NCBI GenBank assembly: GCA_018398585.1
Contig: JAGTTD010000009.1
Location: 11,723,193-11,787,192, forward strand
Reading direction: 5' to 3'
Origin: Simmondsia chinensis
Taxonomy: Eukaryota > Streptophyta > Magnoliopsida > Caryophyllales > Simmondsiaceae
Length of the DNA stretch: 64,000 bases
Part shown: piece by piece, positions 52,471 to 64,000 of the stretch
Position numbering within the stretch: position 1 is the stretch's first letter
Layout of the letters: every line of letters starts with the position of its first letter
Made by a program: the position numbers and the translations under genes
Notes under the pieces: generated by a model
Databases searched by the model: none
What the model saw: the letters and a program-made list of their open reading frames with translations, nothing else
What the model was told of the DNA's origin: nothing

Positions 52471-54261
52471 GGGCCAGACATGGTCTCGGGCTCGGTGGGT
52501 GGCTATGGTGAGGCAGGCACCGGTGCGGGAACCGGAGAAGTAGAGCCCGACAGTGACAGTGGGTTGGGTGGCGGGACCAGGCTCTTGCTAGCAAAGGGAG
52601 AGGCAACGAGAGGTGAGGAGAAGACCTCATGGAGATGAGTCATCATTTCTTTGGAAAAGGTACCCAACTGAGTAAAAGGAAAATCTGTTTCATCAAAGAC
52701 AACATGTCTCGAAATAATGACTTTGTTAGTGAAAAGATCTAAGCATTTGTAGCCCTTATGATTCGGTGGATAGCCCAGGAAAACACACAAAGTAGACCGG
52801 GAATCAAGTTTATGTGGAGCAGTTGCAGTTAAATTAGGATATCAAGCACTTCCAAACACACAAAGATGATCATAATCAATCTTTTGTTTTATAGAGGTGT
52901 TGATATGGGATCTTTTTTTTCAATGGCAGTAGAGCGTAACAAGTTGATAATATGAGTAGTAGCCAAAACAGCCTCAACCCAATACTCAAGGGGCATACAA
53001 GCTTGAAAAAGGAGAGCTCACATCATATTGCCAATAGTGCGGTGCATGCGTTCAACTTTCCCATTCTGTTGGGATGTATGACGGCATGAGACTCGACTAA
53101 GGATTCCCCTTTGCATAAAAAGTCCGTTAAAATCACGATTAATATATTCGGTCCCATTGTCACATTGGAATTGTTTAATTTCCACACCAAATTGATTCAA
53201 GACAAGCGCACGAAATTGAAGAAATAAATCAAACATGTCTGATTTTGCATGCATCGGGTAAATCCACACAAAATGAGTATAGTCATCCAAAAATAACAAA
53301 TAAAATTTATAGCCACTGAAACTAGAACCAGGTGATGTCCATACATCAAAATGAACAACGTCAAAAGGACACGTAGTACTAGAAACAGACTTCTGAAAAC
53401 TTAAATGACTATGCTTGCCTAGTTGGCAAGCATGACCCAAACTGGACTCTGGAGGAGTGGAACAAGAAATACATTTTGGCTTGACTAAGGATGATAAAAT
53501 TGGCTCTCCTAGATGGCCTTGGCGTCGGTGCCAAAGAGAAGAGGAGACTCGAGAAGCAACGAGCGACGTAGTGATGGTAGGTGATTTTGGTACTGTAAAA
53601 AGAGGGCCCGGACTGACACAGCAGATGATAATTGACTTTAGTTTAAGATCCTTGACAAAAAAAAAACCAAAAACAGTCAAATTCAAGAAGGTAATTGTTA
53701 TCGGAACGAAATTGACGAACATAAAGTAAATTTTTGGACAAGCTAAGAACAAATAGAACTTTATTTAAAACAAAGCGACCCATAGGAGCAGATATGAAAC
53801 AAGATCCAATACTCGCAATAGAGAGACAAGCACCGTTACCAACTAAAATTTTATCAGACCCAGTATACGGAGACAAGGACGTTAAGATACCTGGATTATT
53901 TGTCATGTGGGAGGAGGCCCCGTTATCCATGACCCAAGATGGGTCAAAGGTAGGGGTGGAATAATATTGTGGAGAAAACTGGCTCGCATCAAATCCTGGA
54001 TAGAAACCATAGCCAGTTGTATAAATATTATTTGCAAGATGAAAATGTGGATTAGAAACATTACCACCCAAAGGAGCAGAACCAAATTGAGGAGGCCGGT
54101 ATGGTGTGTTGAATTACGAAAAAAACGGCATGTACGGCATTCCCCTAAAATGTTATCCCCACATATTCGGCATCCACGGATTGCCATAACTACGACCATG
54201 TTAACCACGACCTCGACCATTACCATATTGATTTCCATAACTTAAAGCAGTGTCCTATGAC
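52471..54261 (-). pseudogene. copia gag end, protease and integrase (5' half of an inverted pol gene)
   Basis: From right to left: a degenerate zinc knuckle (CRICGDNILGECRTC, about 54130-54180) and a protease with WVMDNGASSHM (D-N-G instead of D-T-G) and GSDKILVGNGA. Then integrase (53018-53752) with WHRRQGH, the catalytic Asp in VVHFDVWTS (residue 136), CDNGTEY (D198) and NGKVERMH (E234), the D-D-35-E spacing being kept. Then VFLGYPPNHKGYKCLDL and ISRHVVFDET (52503-52790), and a Pro/Ser-rich linker to 52471. Frameshifts and stops occur between blocks. The RT half is at 60673. Confidence 0.9.
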
Positions 54262-55775
54262 TGTTAGGAATAGTGTCCTAAAATTCAGACTTATTCGCTT
54301 AATATTATTTTATTATAGAATAAAATTAAGTTCTAGTCGTTTATTAAATTTGTGTAAGCGAGCATTTGTACTGCATGTGATTTTCTTTTTGGAAACATGG
54401 GTCTAGTCCTTAGACTACAATTTATATGTTTATTCTAAGTGATTTATGAGATTAACCCACAAATAGACTTGGAACAAATGGTATATAGATTGTTGTTTGA
54501 AAGGCTTGTAATCGAAGACAAGTTTGGACCACTTGTATACTAAGACGATTACATTACACTTTAGATGACTTGTCTTGATTATGTGGATGGTGATCTAAAA
54601 GTGTTATGTGGTGTGTTTAATAAAATTGGCACACTGAGTTGGACCATGTGAGTTGCTTGTTTCTAAACTACTATCGGAGATGAGTGATTCATATTATACT
54701 GTTTGAACGATGACTCTAAATCTTGAGCGTATTTTGGACTTGTGCATTGAGCGTTAGTTACTTTGGTGTACTATAAGTAAGGTCTAAACGAACGACTGAA
54801 ATCCCATGTATACTGGGTAGCAGCGTGAAGTGTGATAACGATCAGGTATTCAATAGAGAATTTACAGTCTCTTATGAGATATAGATGTGCCCTAAGTTGA
54901 TTCGCAAATATTTGAATAGTTCAAAATCTTTGGCCAAAGTATTCCAAGTGTTTGACATTTGGAATTTATACTGTGAATATGTTCAAGTATAAATGAATTA
55001 TTCAGTGAAGGGCGAGTTGGTAACTAATGGAGAAGCTGTGAGAAGAATAATGGTAGTGGTTATATTTATCCTTTGTCATGGACATCTAATGGAGGGGTAG
55101 TTGTCATCAATACAGTCTATTAGGGAGATATCAAATAAATAATTTAAGTATGGAATGCAGTGAGATTTATTTAGTGGAATTAAGTCTCATTAAATGGTAA
55201 TTAAATAAGTCTCATTAAATGATAATTAAATTATTTCATGAGATGATTAATTTAACCCATTTGGAGCTGGACTAAAAATGTCCCAGAGATCCCTGCGCAA
55301 GCCTCTGTATTTATTGCCATTAAAAAAAATATTAAAGAATTCATGAGATGAATTATTTATCCATAAGATGGGTAAATTAATTTTGCCAAACATTGTTCAT
55401 GAGATGAATAAAGATTCAAAATTATGAATAAAATAATTTTTAGAAATTAAAATCCATAAGATGAATTTTTACATGTTAGAAACAAAGTAAAAAATAATAA
55501 TAATAAAAAATTGCTTGTACAATGCGATCTGTGTGCTCACTGATCAACCAACCAGCGTGCACGAGCGGGCCAATCGCAGCCCACCACTTGTCATGCTCAG
55601 TTTTAAAAGGCATGATTTTGCCTAGGATTGAAACAAGGGGTTTTGATAAGGTTTTTATACAACATGCTGCATTTTTGCTTTTGTAACTGCAAATCCCACA
55701 TCGTTATTTTGATAATTTTTCTCTTCAGTATACTCCTATAAATAGAGGTACTTATTCTGAGGTTTGGTACTATGA
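54262..55775 (+). repeat. family A LTR, 3'-truncated
   Basis: Starts TGTTAGGAATAGTGTCC, the intact family start, and follows 6494 to about 8010. USE (55692-55703) and TATA (55737) keep the 33-nt gap. It stops at GAGGTTTGGTAC against a family C LTR in opposite orientation. Confidence 0.9.
55692..55744 (+). promoter_or_regulatory. USE-like element and TATA box
   Basis: AATCCCACATCG at 55692-55703, TATAAATA at 55737-55744, 33 nt between. The USE is a perfect RTCCCACATCG. Confidence 0.75.
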
Positions 55776-56014
55776 ATATATTTTGACAAAATATCACTAG
55801 TTTGATCTAAGTCTGTTAGTGGTTCAATCCCATTGACCACTTAAACAAAACCTAATATGTCATCTTGGACTACATCCATCTCATAAAATGTTTTAGAAAA
55901 TAATCACATGCATGTTTAGCTCGTAAACATAATCAAATAATAAATAAATAAAAAATTTATTTATATATAATATTTAAAACTAACTAATTGGGTTTTCTAG
56001 GACACTAATTCTAA
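55776..56014 (-). repeat. family C LTR, first 240 bp, minus strand
   Basis: Starts TGTTAGAATTAGTGTCC at 56014 on the minus strand and matches 39180-39417. Truncated at 55776. Confidence 0.85.
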
Positions 56015-56579
56015 CAACCTTTTACTTGTACTAAACCCAATTGGCCTTGTATAGCACAACTATCTCCTAGAGATTTGTGAACTCTTTGACTATAAACTTT
56101 AACCAATATCGATCTGTCATTGTCTTATTCTTTTGCTCACGAGATTTCATCTTTTAAGAACTTACAGAGTCAAGTAGTTTACTCAACAACTTCATGAATG
56201 TCAAGTGCCCAACTTGTATAGTTAAGCAAGATATATAAGACCGCTTCACTCTTCACCATCTAATTACTCTCACTAGAAGGGTAAACACGGATTTCAGACG
56301 TCTAACATCGAAACTCCCTTTCAAAAGAAATGACTCATGATAAACCCATCCTTTCTTAAATCTCACTAGACCTTGATCCAAAGAAAAAGGTTGGCTCATC
56401 TTGGGTCTTTTACTTTAAACCAACTGATTAGCAAAATCTTAACAGCTCATAATAATTCTACACCATTTTTATTGAGTAGAATGTCATTTATATGTAACAC
56501 TTAAGAATCTACTTTTTTGCTATGTCACTCATACACTGGTGGTTCTCTAACCATTGATTCAAACCCCTAGGACTTGATT

Positions 56580-57010
56580 ATTCGTCACTGAATCTACTAT
56601 TTAAAGAACAAGATGCTTATTTAAGTCTACAAAATCGACTTCTTCTATTTGCATATTATATGTTCCTGACTCTTGACAATAAACTTGTCTGGTTGTATCA
56701 TATATATAACCTTTCCAATATGACCATATAGAAAGTCGTCCTCTTGACTTCCATTTCTCATATCCCATCACAATGAAATACAATAGATAAGAGCATCCTT
56801 AGGGAAGCATAACATCTAATTAGAAGGTCTAATCAAAGATAATTCCTTCCTTTAGGGTACAGCCTACTGCCATCAATCTAGCCCATAAGTTCTCAACCTT
56901 CTCGTCCAATGAACTCTTTATACTTCTAGATCCATTTAAATCTAATCTAATGGACTTAATGTCTTTCGACGCCTCTATAAGTTTCCAAACTACGTTAAAA
57001 TACAACTATT
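56580..57010 (-). pseudogene. copia reverse transcriptase remnant, copy 2
   Basis: On the minus strand the pieces ARLMAVGCTLKEGIIFD, VMLP and then MEVKRTTFYMVILERLYIYD are visible in alternating frames. They are homologous to 40049-40324 in copy 1 and to the fingers part of copia RT. Multiple stops. Confidence 0.7.
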
Positions 57011-59369
57011 TTAACTTAACTTTTATTGCCCTAATCCATTGGTCTGCATCTTTATGCTTAAGTGTTTTTTTGTAGTCTAAAGGATCATATTCACCATCAT
57101 GCTTAACCATTGAGGCTGAAAGCATGACTCTATCAAGTGACCCTGACCATTCTCCAACTACACCAAGGCTCTCATATACTTAGTGTGACAATAAGCTGGT
57201 TGAAGATATATTTAATACATCATTTACACTACAAGTTGTATAGGCTGTAGGGACATAGTATCTTATACTGTCAAACTATTTAACACAAGCTATTTGCTAT
57301 ACTTGTACAACACTTTATAAAACCCCTTTCATAACAAACCTTTTGATATGTAGATGTGACTCGTCACATGAATCTTACCATATTTAATAATACATTGTTG
57401 ATCCTTTCTATAACACTTTGCAGTAAGGAAAAATAAGACTTCTCCTAAAATTACCACTTTGATCTAATCAAAGTCACTTGATATAATTACCTAACTAATT
57501 CTAACTTTAGTCTTTAATTCGTTGAATCTTTCAAAAGATTTAGGACTTCAGCTTTCATAGGTATATCCATACATCAACTAAATGAAACTTTTAGTTGTCC
57601 ATAAGCACTTTGTGAACAAGTTCTAGTAGCTTAGTGGTTTTACTGCCTTTACTGTTAAAGACTCTTTCGCACACCATTAACTCAAACATGATTCACAAAT
57701 CGGTTATCATTTTAGTACATAATGATGGCATAAGAAAAATCAATCTAGTTTTTGAATCATAAGAGATTAATGTGACCTTAGATTATGTACCACTTAAAAG
57801 CTATATGGATTTCAAGTAATTCCTCTTTTGTATAGTTACACAGCTTAGATTATACTAGACGAATAAATTACCATTAACATAGTTTTGGTTTAAATAAGTC
57901 AACCATCCACCAATGTACCCTATTCCAATCGGTTCCTATCATCTTTCTTATTAGCTGTTCCCATGCTACTAGTTCTCTAATCAAACACGTCTTTCAAGTA
58001 TTTGATCATCTCTACTACAGTTGAATTTTCAAGTATCATGTACTAGAACGTATTCGACATCTAATGTCTGAATGCTGTAACTGATTAACTCTTTAGACTA
58101 GATTAACATTCCTAACATTTTTATCAACTAGTAGATAAACTAGCAGCAAACTGGAAAAACTCTGAGCATCTCCTAGTGCTGTACATGTACGAAAACATAT
58201 CATATCATAGTGAGCATAATAGAAACGACAAGTAAGACATACCAGTATTAATTTTAATGCAAACGTATGACAACCAGTTTGAAATAAAAAACAGTAAAAC
58301 AAGTCATATAACATATATGATTAGTTTTCTTACTTTTAACAAACAATCAAATATCAGAGTTCATAATCTAACACTTACATGTATGCCATCGCGACCTAAC
58401 CAAACTACCCAAAGCTCCTCGTTGGTGAGGCTGAATTGAGATATCAAAAGGGTGAGAACATTTCTCAATGAATATATTTTCTTGTAGACTATTTACTAGA
58501 CATATTTAGCACGACACTTTTTCCTTAGCCTCTAATGTCCTATAGCACAGGTCCTCGGCGGGGCTAATGTAGACCCTAGTCAAGTGTACCCTAGAATAGA
58601 GCTCCTCAGGGAGGCTAATGTGGACCCTAGTCAAGTGTACACCACTACTCGACATCACTACAAGTCCACGAAGTACTCCACGTCGGTATGGCTGCACTAG
58701 CTTTTCATGCACTTCAGTTTATCCTAAGAGATCTTATCTTATATTCTGCAAATGAACACTCTCCATAGAGAGTTATGCCCACCTACTATATACTGCTAGA
58801 TCGGTAATGGAGGCTAAGAGAATTCACTATTCTAAGCTTGCTCCCACTTGATATTTTGAGTTTTGTGAACTTCTATAATAACTTTAGCAAACAAACAATA
58901 CACAGAATCCACCTAACCATTCTCTCTGTGTGTGAAATGATGAGCTAACTAATTTACCTATTACTTCGTTGCAAAGGGGCGCAACGAATTATTAATCGAG
59001 CGAGAACTATTATTAAATAATATGTTTCCTAAATATAATCAACTCACTATTTCTTTCTTTGTCTCTAAGATAATATCACAAAGCTCCCTATGAGACTAAT
59101 ATACTGTCCTAGTCAAGTGTATGCCGTTGCCTAGACATTAGTACAAATAAAAAAGATACTCCTTGTCAACATGGCCACATATGCTTTCCTATACCTTTAT
59201 CTATCATAAAAAAAGTCTAACCCTGTATTCTACGAACAAATGCCCTCCTCAGGGAGTAGCGCCCATCTACTTTACTCTTAGATTGACAATGGAGACCATG
59301 AGGAAACAACTCCTGTACCTCACTCCCACTTAAGATTTTAAATAGCAGATCTTCCTTTCAAATTTGATT

Positions 59370-60180
59370 ATCTCATAATAAATATTAGAATCATATTCTA
59401 AATTTCGTTTAACATTTAAACAAAATCCTAATACATTTAAGATTATTTAATTATCCGACCTCTATAATCTAATGTCATTAGATACATTATTAGAATTTTC
59501 CTTGTAAATAATTCAACTATTGAATTATCTAATCGTATTAGATCTATTTGAAATAATTCTCCCACTCGACAAAATCAAATATTTCACCAAATTACATTTT
59601 TACACGGCCTTTTGCCTTCATTCACATTACAAATAATATTTAACTCATTTAAATAATATTAAACATGTGAACAAAATTTAACGAATGTCCTGTTATCAAG
59701 TAATTTGAATAACAACACTTAAGGGCCTAAAGGTTGGAACAATAAATGATTTTTCTAAAATATTTTTAGGAAGGATTATCACATAATCTTAATTAAGATC
59801 TCACCCTGATTATTTATTAAAATTATATATATATATATATATATGGTGGCGTTCTTATGAGAAAATGAGAACGTTAGATAGGCAAATCCTAGCCTTCCAT
59901 TATAATGGATGGCTAAGATTTGTTGGATATAAAAAAATAATAAGAATTTATAAAAAGGTGTGCCCAGCATATATTTTTAATTTTTTATTAAATAAATAAT
60001 TAAATTCAATCGTAATCTCATTAGATCGAAAACCGAACATCTAGTCCTATTTGAAATTCTTTGTTTTGGATTATCATAAAATATTTTACAATTCAATATT
60101 TCATACCTTAGTTCAAAATGTAATCTCATTAGATCTAATTATAAAAATTGTTCAACTATTTGAATATCTAATCTCAATAA
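59370..60180 (-). repeat. leader palindrome array of family C, copy 2
   Basis: Counterpart of 8989-10090 in reverse orientation: TTAGAAT-CAT-ATTCTAA (about 59387), TCTAAT-GTC-ATTAGA (about 59468) and ATCTAAT-CGT-ATTAGAT (about 59528) are perfect; further units are eroded. Confidence 0.75.
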
Positions 60181-60423
60181 TTTTGATTTAAAATTATGCT
60201 CCTTGATTCAATCACTATTCAATTAAAATTTTAAACAATTTAAAACTTTAATGAACATTCAATCTTGTTATTGAACTCTTTAACAACAATATTCAGGATT
60301 GTCTTTTTCCATTAATGGTATTCGCAATTTCTTATTTTTGTAATTCTACATACTCCAATTTTGTCAAACCTGATTTATTTAATGTCAATCATGAACTTAT
60401 TCAGAGTTGCCCCTAATATCAAT

Positions 60424-60672
60424 TGTTGGGAACATATCTTAAAACTTTTCCCCAAATTTGCTTAAGCAGGTGCAGCAGAAAAGTAATTTGAAATTGTTAA
60501 TTTTAAATCTAAAGCTCTAACCTAATTAAACTATTTAATTAGCTCTAAATCTTACTTTAATAAATTCATAATATGACAAACAAAAACATCAAATAAAACA
60601 AGCACAAATATAGTATATGGAATAAACGAAATAAAGGAAAACAAATTAAATATCAAATACTTAATTTAGACC
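60424..60672 (-). repeat. family C LTR end, minus strand, cut at the inversion breakpoint
   Basis: TGTTGGGAACATATCTTAAA on the plus strand is the complement of the LTR end; it matches 33593-33777 plus 36526-36600 closely. Its 5' continuation is at 52470-51576. Confidence 0.88.
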
Positions 60673-62353
60673 TGCTCCAACGGTGACCGATGCACCATGC
60701 CCACCTCGGGATGCTTCTTGATCTCTTCACCCTATGGTCACACGTTCTAAGGCGGGTATTGTAATGTAAAACCTTTTCTTAAACCTTCTGTGCTTGCTCA
60801 TAATACTTTACCCGAGGTTCCTTTATCATATAAGCAGGCCCTTACAGACCACAATTGGAAAGACCGCCATGCTTGATGAATATAATGCCCTTATTCATAA
60901 TAAGCCATAGGATCTTGTTCCTCCACCTGCTCATGGCAACATTGTTGGTTGTAAATGGGTTTTTCGTATCAAGCAGACTTCTATAGGTGAAGCCGAATGA
61001 TATAAAGCTCGGTTGGTTGCACAAGGTTTCATACAGAGGTACGGCATTGATTATGACGAAACTTTTAGTCTTGTTGTTAAGCCAGCTACAGTTCCCATGG
61101 CTCTTGCTCTCGCTACTTCTCGTCAGTGGCCCATTCATCAGCTCGATGTTAAAAAAGCTTTTTTGAATGGTTATCTCAATGAAGAGGTTTACATGAAGCA
61201 ACCTCCAGGTTTCCTCAACTCTCAATTTTCAGATCATGTGTGCAAGTTAAATAAGTCCCTTTATGGTCTTAAATAGGCACCCCAGGCATGGTATAATCAC
61301 TTTGCCTTCTTTCTACACACACTCGGTTTCATGGGTTGTAAGTTTGATTCTTCACTATTTATTTTACGTCGTGGTGGTGACATGGCTATACTGTTGGTTT
61401 GTGTTTATGATATCGTTCTTACTGCATCTTCTACTGTGTTTCTTCATGCTCTTCTTCGTTCTTTACGTTCTGAATTTGATATGACTGATTTGGGGCGGCT
61501 TAATTATTTCCTTGGCATCTTCGTCTCGCACTCTTCAGATGGTCTTTTCTTGTCTCAGTCCAAGTATGCTCATGATCTTCTTGATAAAACCAACATGCTT
61601 TCCTGCAAGCCTGTTGCTAGACCTACAGATTCCAAGTCCAAACTTTCCATAGACTATGGAGATCTCATGCCTGACCCTACTTTATATCGATCTACAGTTG
61701 GTGCTCTTCAGTATCTTACTTTCACTTGCCCCGATATCTCTTATGTTGTGCAACAAGTATGTTTATTTATGCATGCTCCGCGTTTACCTGCCGTTAAACA
61801 CATTCTCAGATACATCAAAGGCACTATTACCTATGGATTGACTATTTCTCCTTCTTGTGTGAATCAACTTGTCGCATACTCTGATGCAGACTGGGCTGGC
61901 TGTCCTGATATTCGTCGGTCCACATTTGCTTTTTGTGTCTTTCTAGGAGGTAACCTTATTTCTTGGTCCTCCAAACACTAGCCTGCAGTTTCTCGATCCA
62001 GCGCCGAGGCTGAGTACAGGGCGGTTGCTAATGCTGTCTCTGAGTGTTGTTGGCTTCGCTCTCTTCTTGGTGAGCTTGGTCTTCTTCTTCCCCTTGCCAC
62101 CTTGCTTTATTGGGACAATGTTTATGCTATGTACTTGTCTACTAATCCGGTGCAGCACGTTTGAACTAAGCATATTGAGATCGACATTCACTTTGTTCGA
62201 AAGTGTGTCCAATTGGGTCTTGTTCGGGTTCTTCACATTCCCTCGTCGCAACAAATAGCTGACATCTTTACAAAGAATCTACCGCGGCAACTCTTTCTTA
62301 TATTCAGACACAATCTTTGCCTTCGTTTCTCTCCTGCTTCGGTTGAGGGGGGA
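60673..62353 (+). pseudogene. copia reverse transcriptase and RNase H (3' half of the inverted pol gene)
   Basis: The linker end HPMVTRSKAGI (about 60730) is followed by RT with [45 protein letters not shown] and VYMKQPPGF. The catalytic box reads LLVCVYDIVLT where YVDD is expected, so two key residues are changed. Then come TDLGRLNYFLGI, the connection, and RNase H with AYSDADWAGC, FLGGNLISWSSKH, SSAEAEYRAVA, KHIEIDIHFVR and IADIFTKNLP. Stops occur at about 61000 (TGA), 61274, 61979 and 62162. A GGTTGAGGGGGGA polypurine tract ends at 62353. Confidence 0.92.
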
Positions 62354-62523
62354 TGTTAGATTATATTGTATAGTGGGTTATAATTATAAAGGGTTATAAG
62401 TGTACATATATATTGGGCCCATATATTAGGCCCATTAGGCCTGTCATGTATTGTAAATCATTATATACGTGAGAGGGCTCCTACTCTAGGGGTACCAATT
62501 ATTCCCTCAATTATATGCTTTCA
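62354..62523 (+). repeat. 3' LTR of the copia element
   Basis: TGTTAGATTATATTG start directly after the polypurine tract; the right end is set provisionally at ATATGCTTTCA (62523), where gypsy LTR sequence begins. The 5' LTR is not in the window, so the end is uncertain. Confidence 0.65.
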
Positions 62524-62643
62524 CTACTAAGGAACCATAAATTTAGCACACGGCTAATACCACTTAAAGACTAATAAAACTAATACAATTGAATTGAACT
62601 ATTGCTAAAGATTTTACTACTTAATCCAATATATACCATTCAT
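62524..62643 (-). repeat. start of a gypsy-type LTR, minus strand
   Basis: On the minus strand TGTCATGAATGGTAT begins at 62643, after the purine tract AAAGGGGGGAGTAT. Only about 120 bp remain before the copia LTR. Confidence 0.65.
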
Positions 62644-64000
62644 GACAATACTCCCCCCTTTAAAGATTCTTGCCTCAAGAATCTAATAGAAAATTGTAGT
62701 TTGATGAACTTTAAAGTTGCCTAATTGCATCAGTACAGGGAAGAATTGGACCATTGAATCAATAATCTTGCTGCCTCTACTTGCCATCTTGTGGTACAGC
62801 ATAAGAATACGCCTCAGGGAGCTGCTTGAAATCCATCTACCACTCTAAATTAGCAACACACGCTTCTGTCTTGTTTCCATTGCTGCAACCTTGCTTGTGA
62901 ACACATACTGATTCCCTTTCTTTTAAATAGCTCTTCTAAAGATGAAGCCTATTTTGTAGCAATGATACCCTGTCTTAAATCAATATCCAAGCCCACATAA
63001 CCCCTTGCCTTTAATTCGCGCAATGCCATCAAACACGGTAATATGAGGAACAGCGAGATCAGGTGCCTTATTGATCATGCATTCTTGAACCATTTGATCT
63101 ACTACGTGGAATTTGCAACCCTCCTCCAACCCAGCAAGTGGTCCTGCAGCAATCACTAAACAGCAAAGCACAACTTCTTGTCCAAACATTTGAGACCAAT
63201 CCTTTGTAGTACCCTTCTTCCTTCCCTTGCGTTACTTAAGCAAATCCTCTTGTACTAGCATCCTCCTAAGCCGTTTGTTCTGCTTGACTGCAACGTCTCC
63301 TGTTAAAGCACGGGTTGAAATTTCCCTTTCCACACCATTTGGCCCTTCTTCTGCTTCCTCTGCTGCTTTAGTACCAGAGGCAAAAATGAATGACCTTGAG
63401 CTGTATTTATGCCCCAAGAAATAACTTTGGTCGCACATGTAGTACAACCTTTGGCCCCACCTTTCTTCCAAACCCAAAAATTTTAATGCAGTGTGTGCTA
63501 TATGCTGCAAAGGAGGAGCAAAATGACCCATACTCATGCCATCAAAATTCGTAATGTCATAAGTCTAGATGGCCTCAGATGTAACAAACTCAATTGAACG
63601 CTTCATTGTGCTCAAAATTAGGTTGCACTCTTGAATAATTTGATCCTCGGCATAAGATTTGTAAACTTCATCCAACCAAGAAGGCAACACTGAGCTGAAT
63701 TCTTTCCCTCTTGCCCTCTAGATAGTTCACCTCTTTGAATTCCAAATTGTGGCCAAGGTCTATCCAATGCCTTGATCTCTAACTTAGGGTACCTATTCCT
63801 GGCATCCTTGACATTGTGTAACACTTCAAGAACTCTTTCATTCAACTTAGGAAGTAGGAAATCAGAAGGTCTACCGCTGTAATTTATGATTGGCCACGCT
63901 TCTACTCCAAGGAACTTGCGGTAGTAACCTTTGGATGATCTGACCAAGGCATTAACTCCTGTTGTACCTGCTTGCCCCTCTGAACATAGGGAGCTTTTAG
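62644..64000 (-). pseudogene. gypsy gag-protease remnant, running off the window
   Basis: On the minus strand, 63232-63537 includes a zinc-knuckle stretch RLYYMCDQSYFLGHKY (usual form CYxCDEKWxPGHKC, with both outer Cys lost), then SRSFIFASG, an acidic linker and ISTRALTG (usual ISLHALAG). 62980-63189 continues with CKFHVVDQMVQE and DLAVPHITVFDG, the protease region around HNFVD...LxVxVADG. Right of 63618 an open frame (KGYYRKFLGVEAWP) is unrecognised and may be an earlier part of gag. After the protease only 300 bp remain before the LTR, so RT and integrase are missing: an internally deleted element. Confidence 0.65.

Larger units (their letters stand above)
56015..60423 (-). mobile_element. 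interior of family C copia element, copy 2
   Basis: About 4.4 kb between the 3' LTR start (56014) and the 5' LTR end (60424). A degenerate primer site (ATTGATATTAGGGGC on the minus strand) adjoins the 5' LTR. RT remnants lie at about 56580-57010, and the 5' leader with 3-nt-centred palindromes at about 59370-60180. No ORF is intact. Near 58550-58640 two similar units ending in CCCTAGTCAAGTGTAC are arranged in tandem, with a third at 59110. An (AT)n tract lies at 59826-59846. Confidence 0.8.
52471..60672. other. inferred inversion, about 8.2 kb
   Basis: At 52470/52471 a plus-strand family C LTR stops and a minus-strand copia integrase-RT linker starts. At about 60672 a minus-strand family C LTR end stops and the plus-strand continuation of a copia linker (with HPMVTRSKAGI) starts. 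Inverting the segment rejoins the LTR at homologous positions, by comparison with 36521-36640, and lets the copia linker frame run on. Exact breakpoints are uncertain by a few bases. Confidence 0.8.

Noticed and set aside
59826..59990. (AT)n tract followed by GGTGGCGTTCTTATGAGA and GAACGTT as a separate small element
   Set aside because: It looks like a known kind of plant interspersed repeat, but no inverted repeats or target duplication could be found.

Overview
The window is plant nuclear DNA, most likely from an angiosperm with a repeat-rich genome. Pointers are Ty1-copia and Ty3-gypsy LTR retrotransposons primed by initiator-methionine tRNA, a CACTA (En/Spm) element, hAT elements, an LTR miniature (TRIM), and SINEs with the plant Au-type tail ending in TTG repeats. 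I see no intact host gene, rRNA operon, tRNA gene or CRISPR array. Almost everything belongs to mobile elements, mostly dead and nested. The species cannot be named from the sequence. Names A to H below are mine.

Layout. 567-5144 is a CACTA element carrying a SINE and a 5' fragment of U2 snRNA. 5624-16955 is an internally deleted copia element H (minus strand, TSD AGGAG). It was split by an 8.3 kb copia element A (plus strand, 6494-14809, TSD GTTTC), whose 3' part was replaced by a reversed fragment of an LTR of family B. 17393-18450 is a TRIM. About 20.9-33.6 kb is a Ty3-gypsy element G (minus strand, with two RNase H-like regions). G is interrupted by a SINE with a 5S rRNA head, itself split by a 941 bp hAT-type element, and by a gag-protease-only gypsy element F (25864-28738). 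33593-39417 is one long copia-type LTR (family C), split by the non-autonomous element E (TSD AAATA) and by a solo LTR (TSD ATACT). 39418-43065 holds copia internal and LTR remnants, 43630-45740 a hAT transposase remnant, and 45741-51575 family B (one 3' end, then a complete non-autonomous element with 457 bp LTRs). 51576-62523 is a mosaic best explained by one inversion of about 8.2 kb (roughly 52471-60672), which split both an LTR and a copia pol gene. The end holds a gypsy gag/protease remnant on the minus strand.

Most notable: (1) families A and C carry an array of short palindromes with 7-12 bp arms and an exactly 3-nt centre, through the LTR and a kilobase-long leader; (2) four LTR copies keep an snRNA-type upstream element (CCCACATCG) exactly 33 nt from a TATA box, the spacing of plant Pol II snRNA promoters; (3) element E encodes an RRM that looks captured from a PTB-type splicing factor; (4) a SINE joins a 5S rRNA head to an Au-type tail; (5) the inferred inversion. 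All calls come from reading the sequence by eye; no alignment or database search was run.
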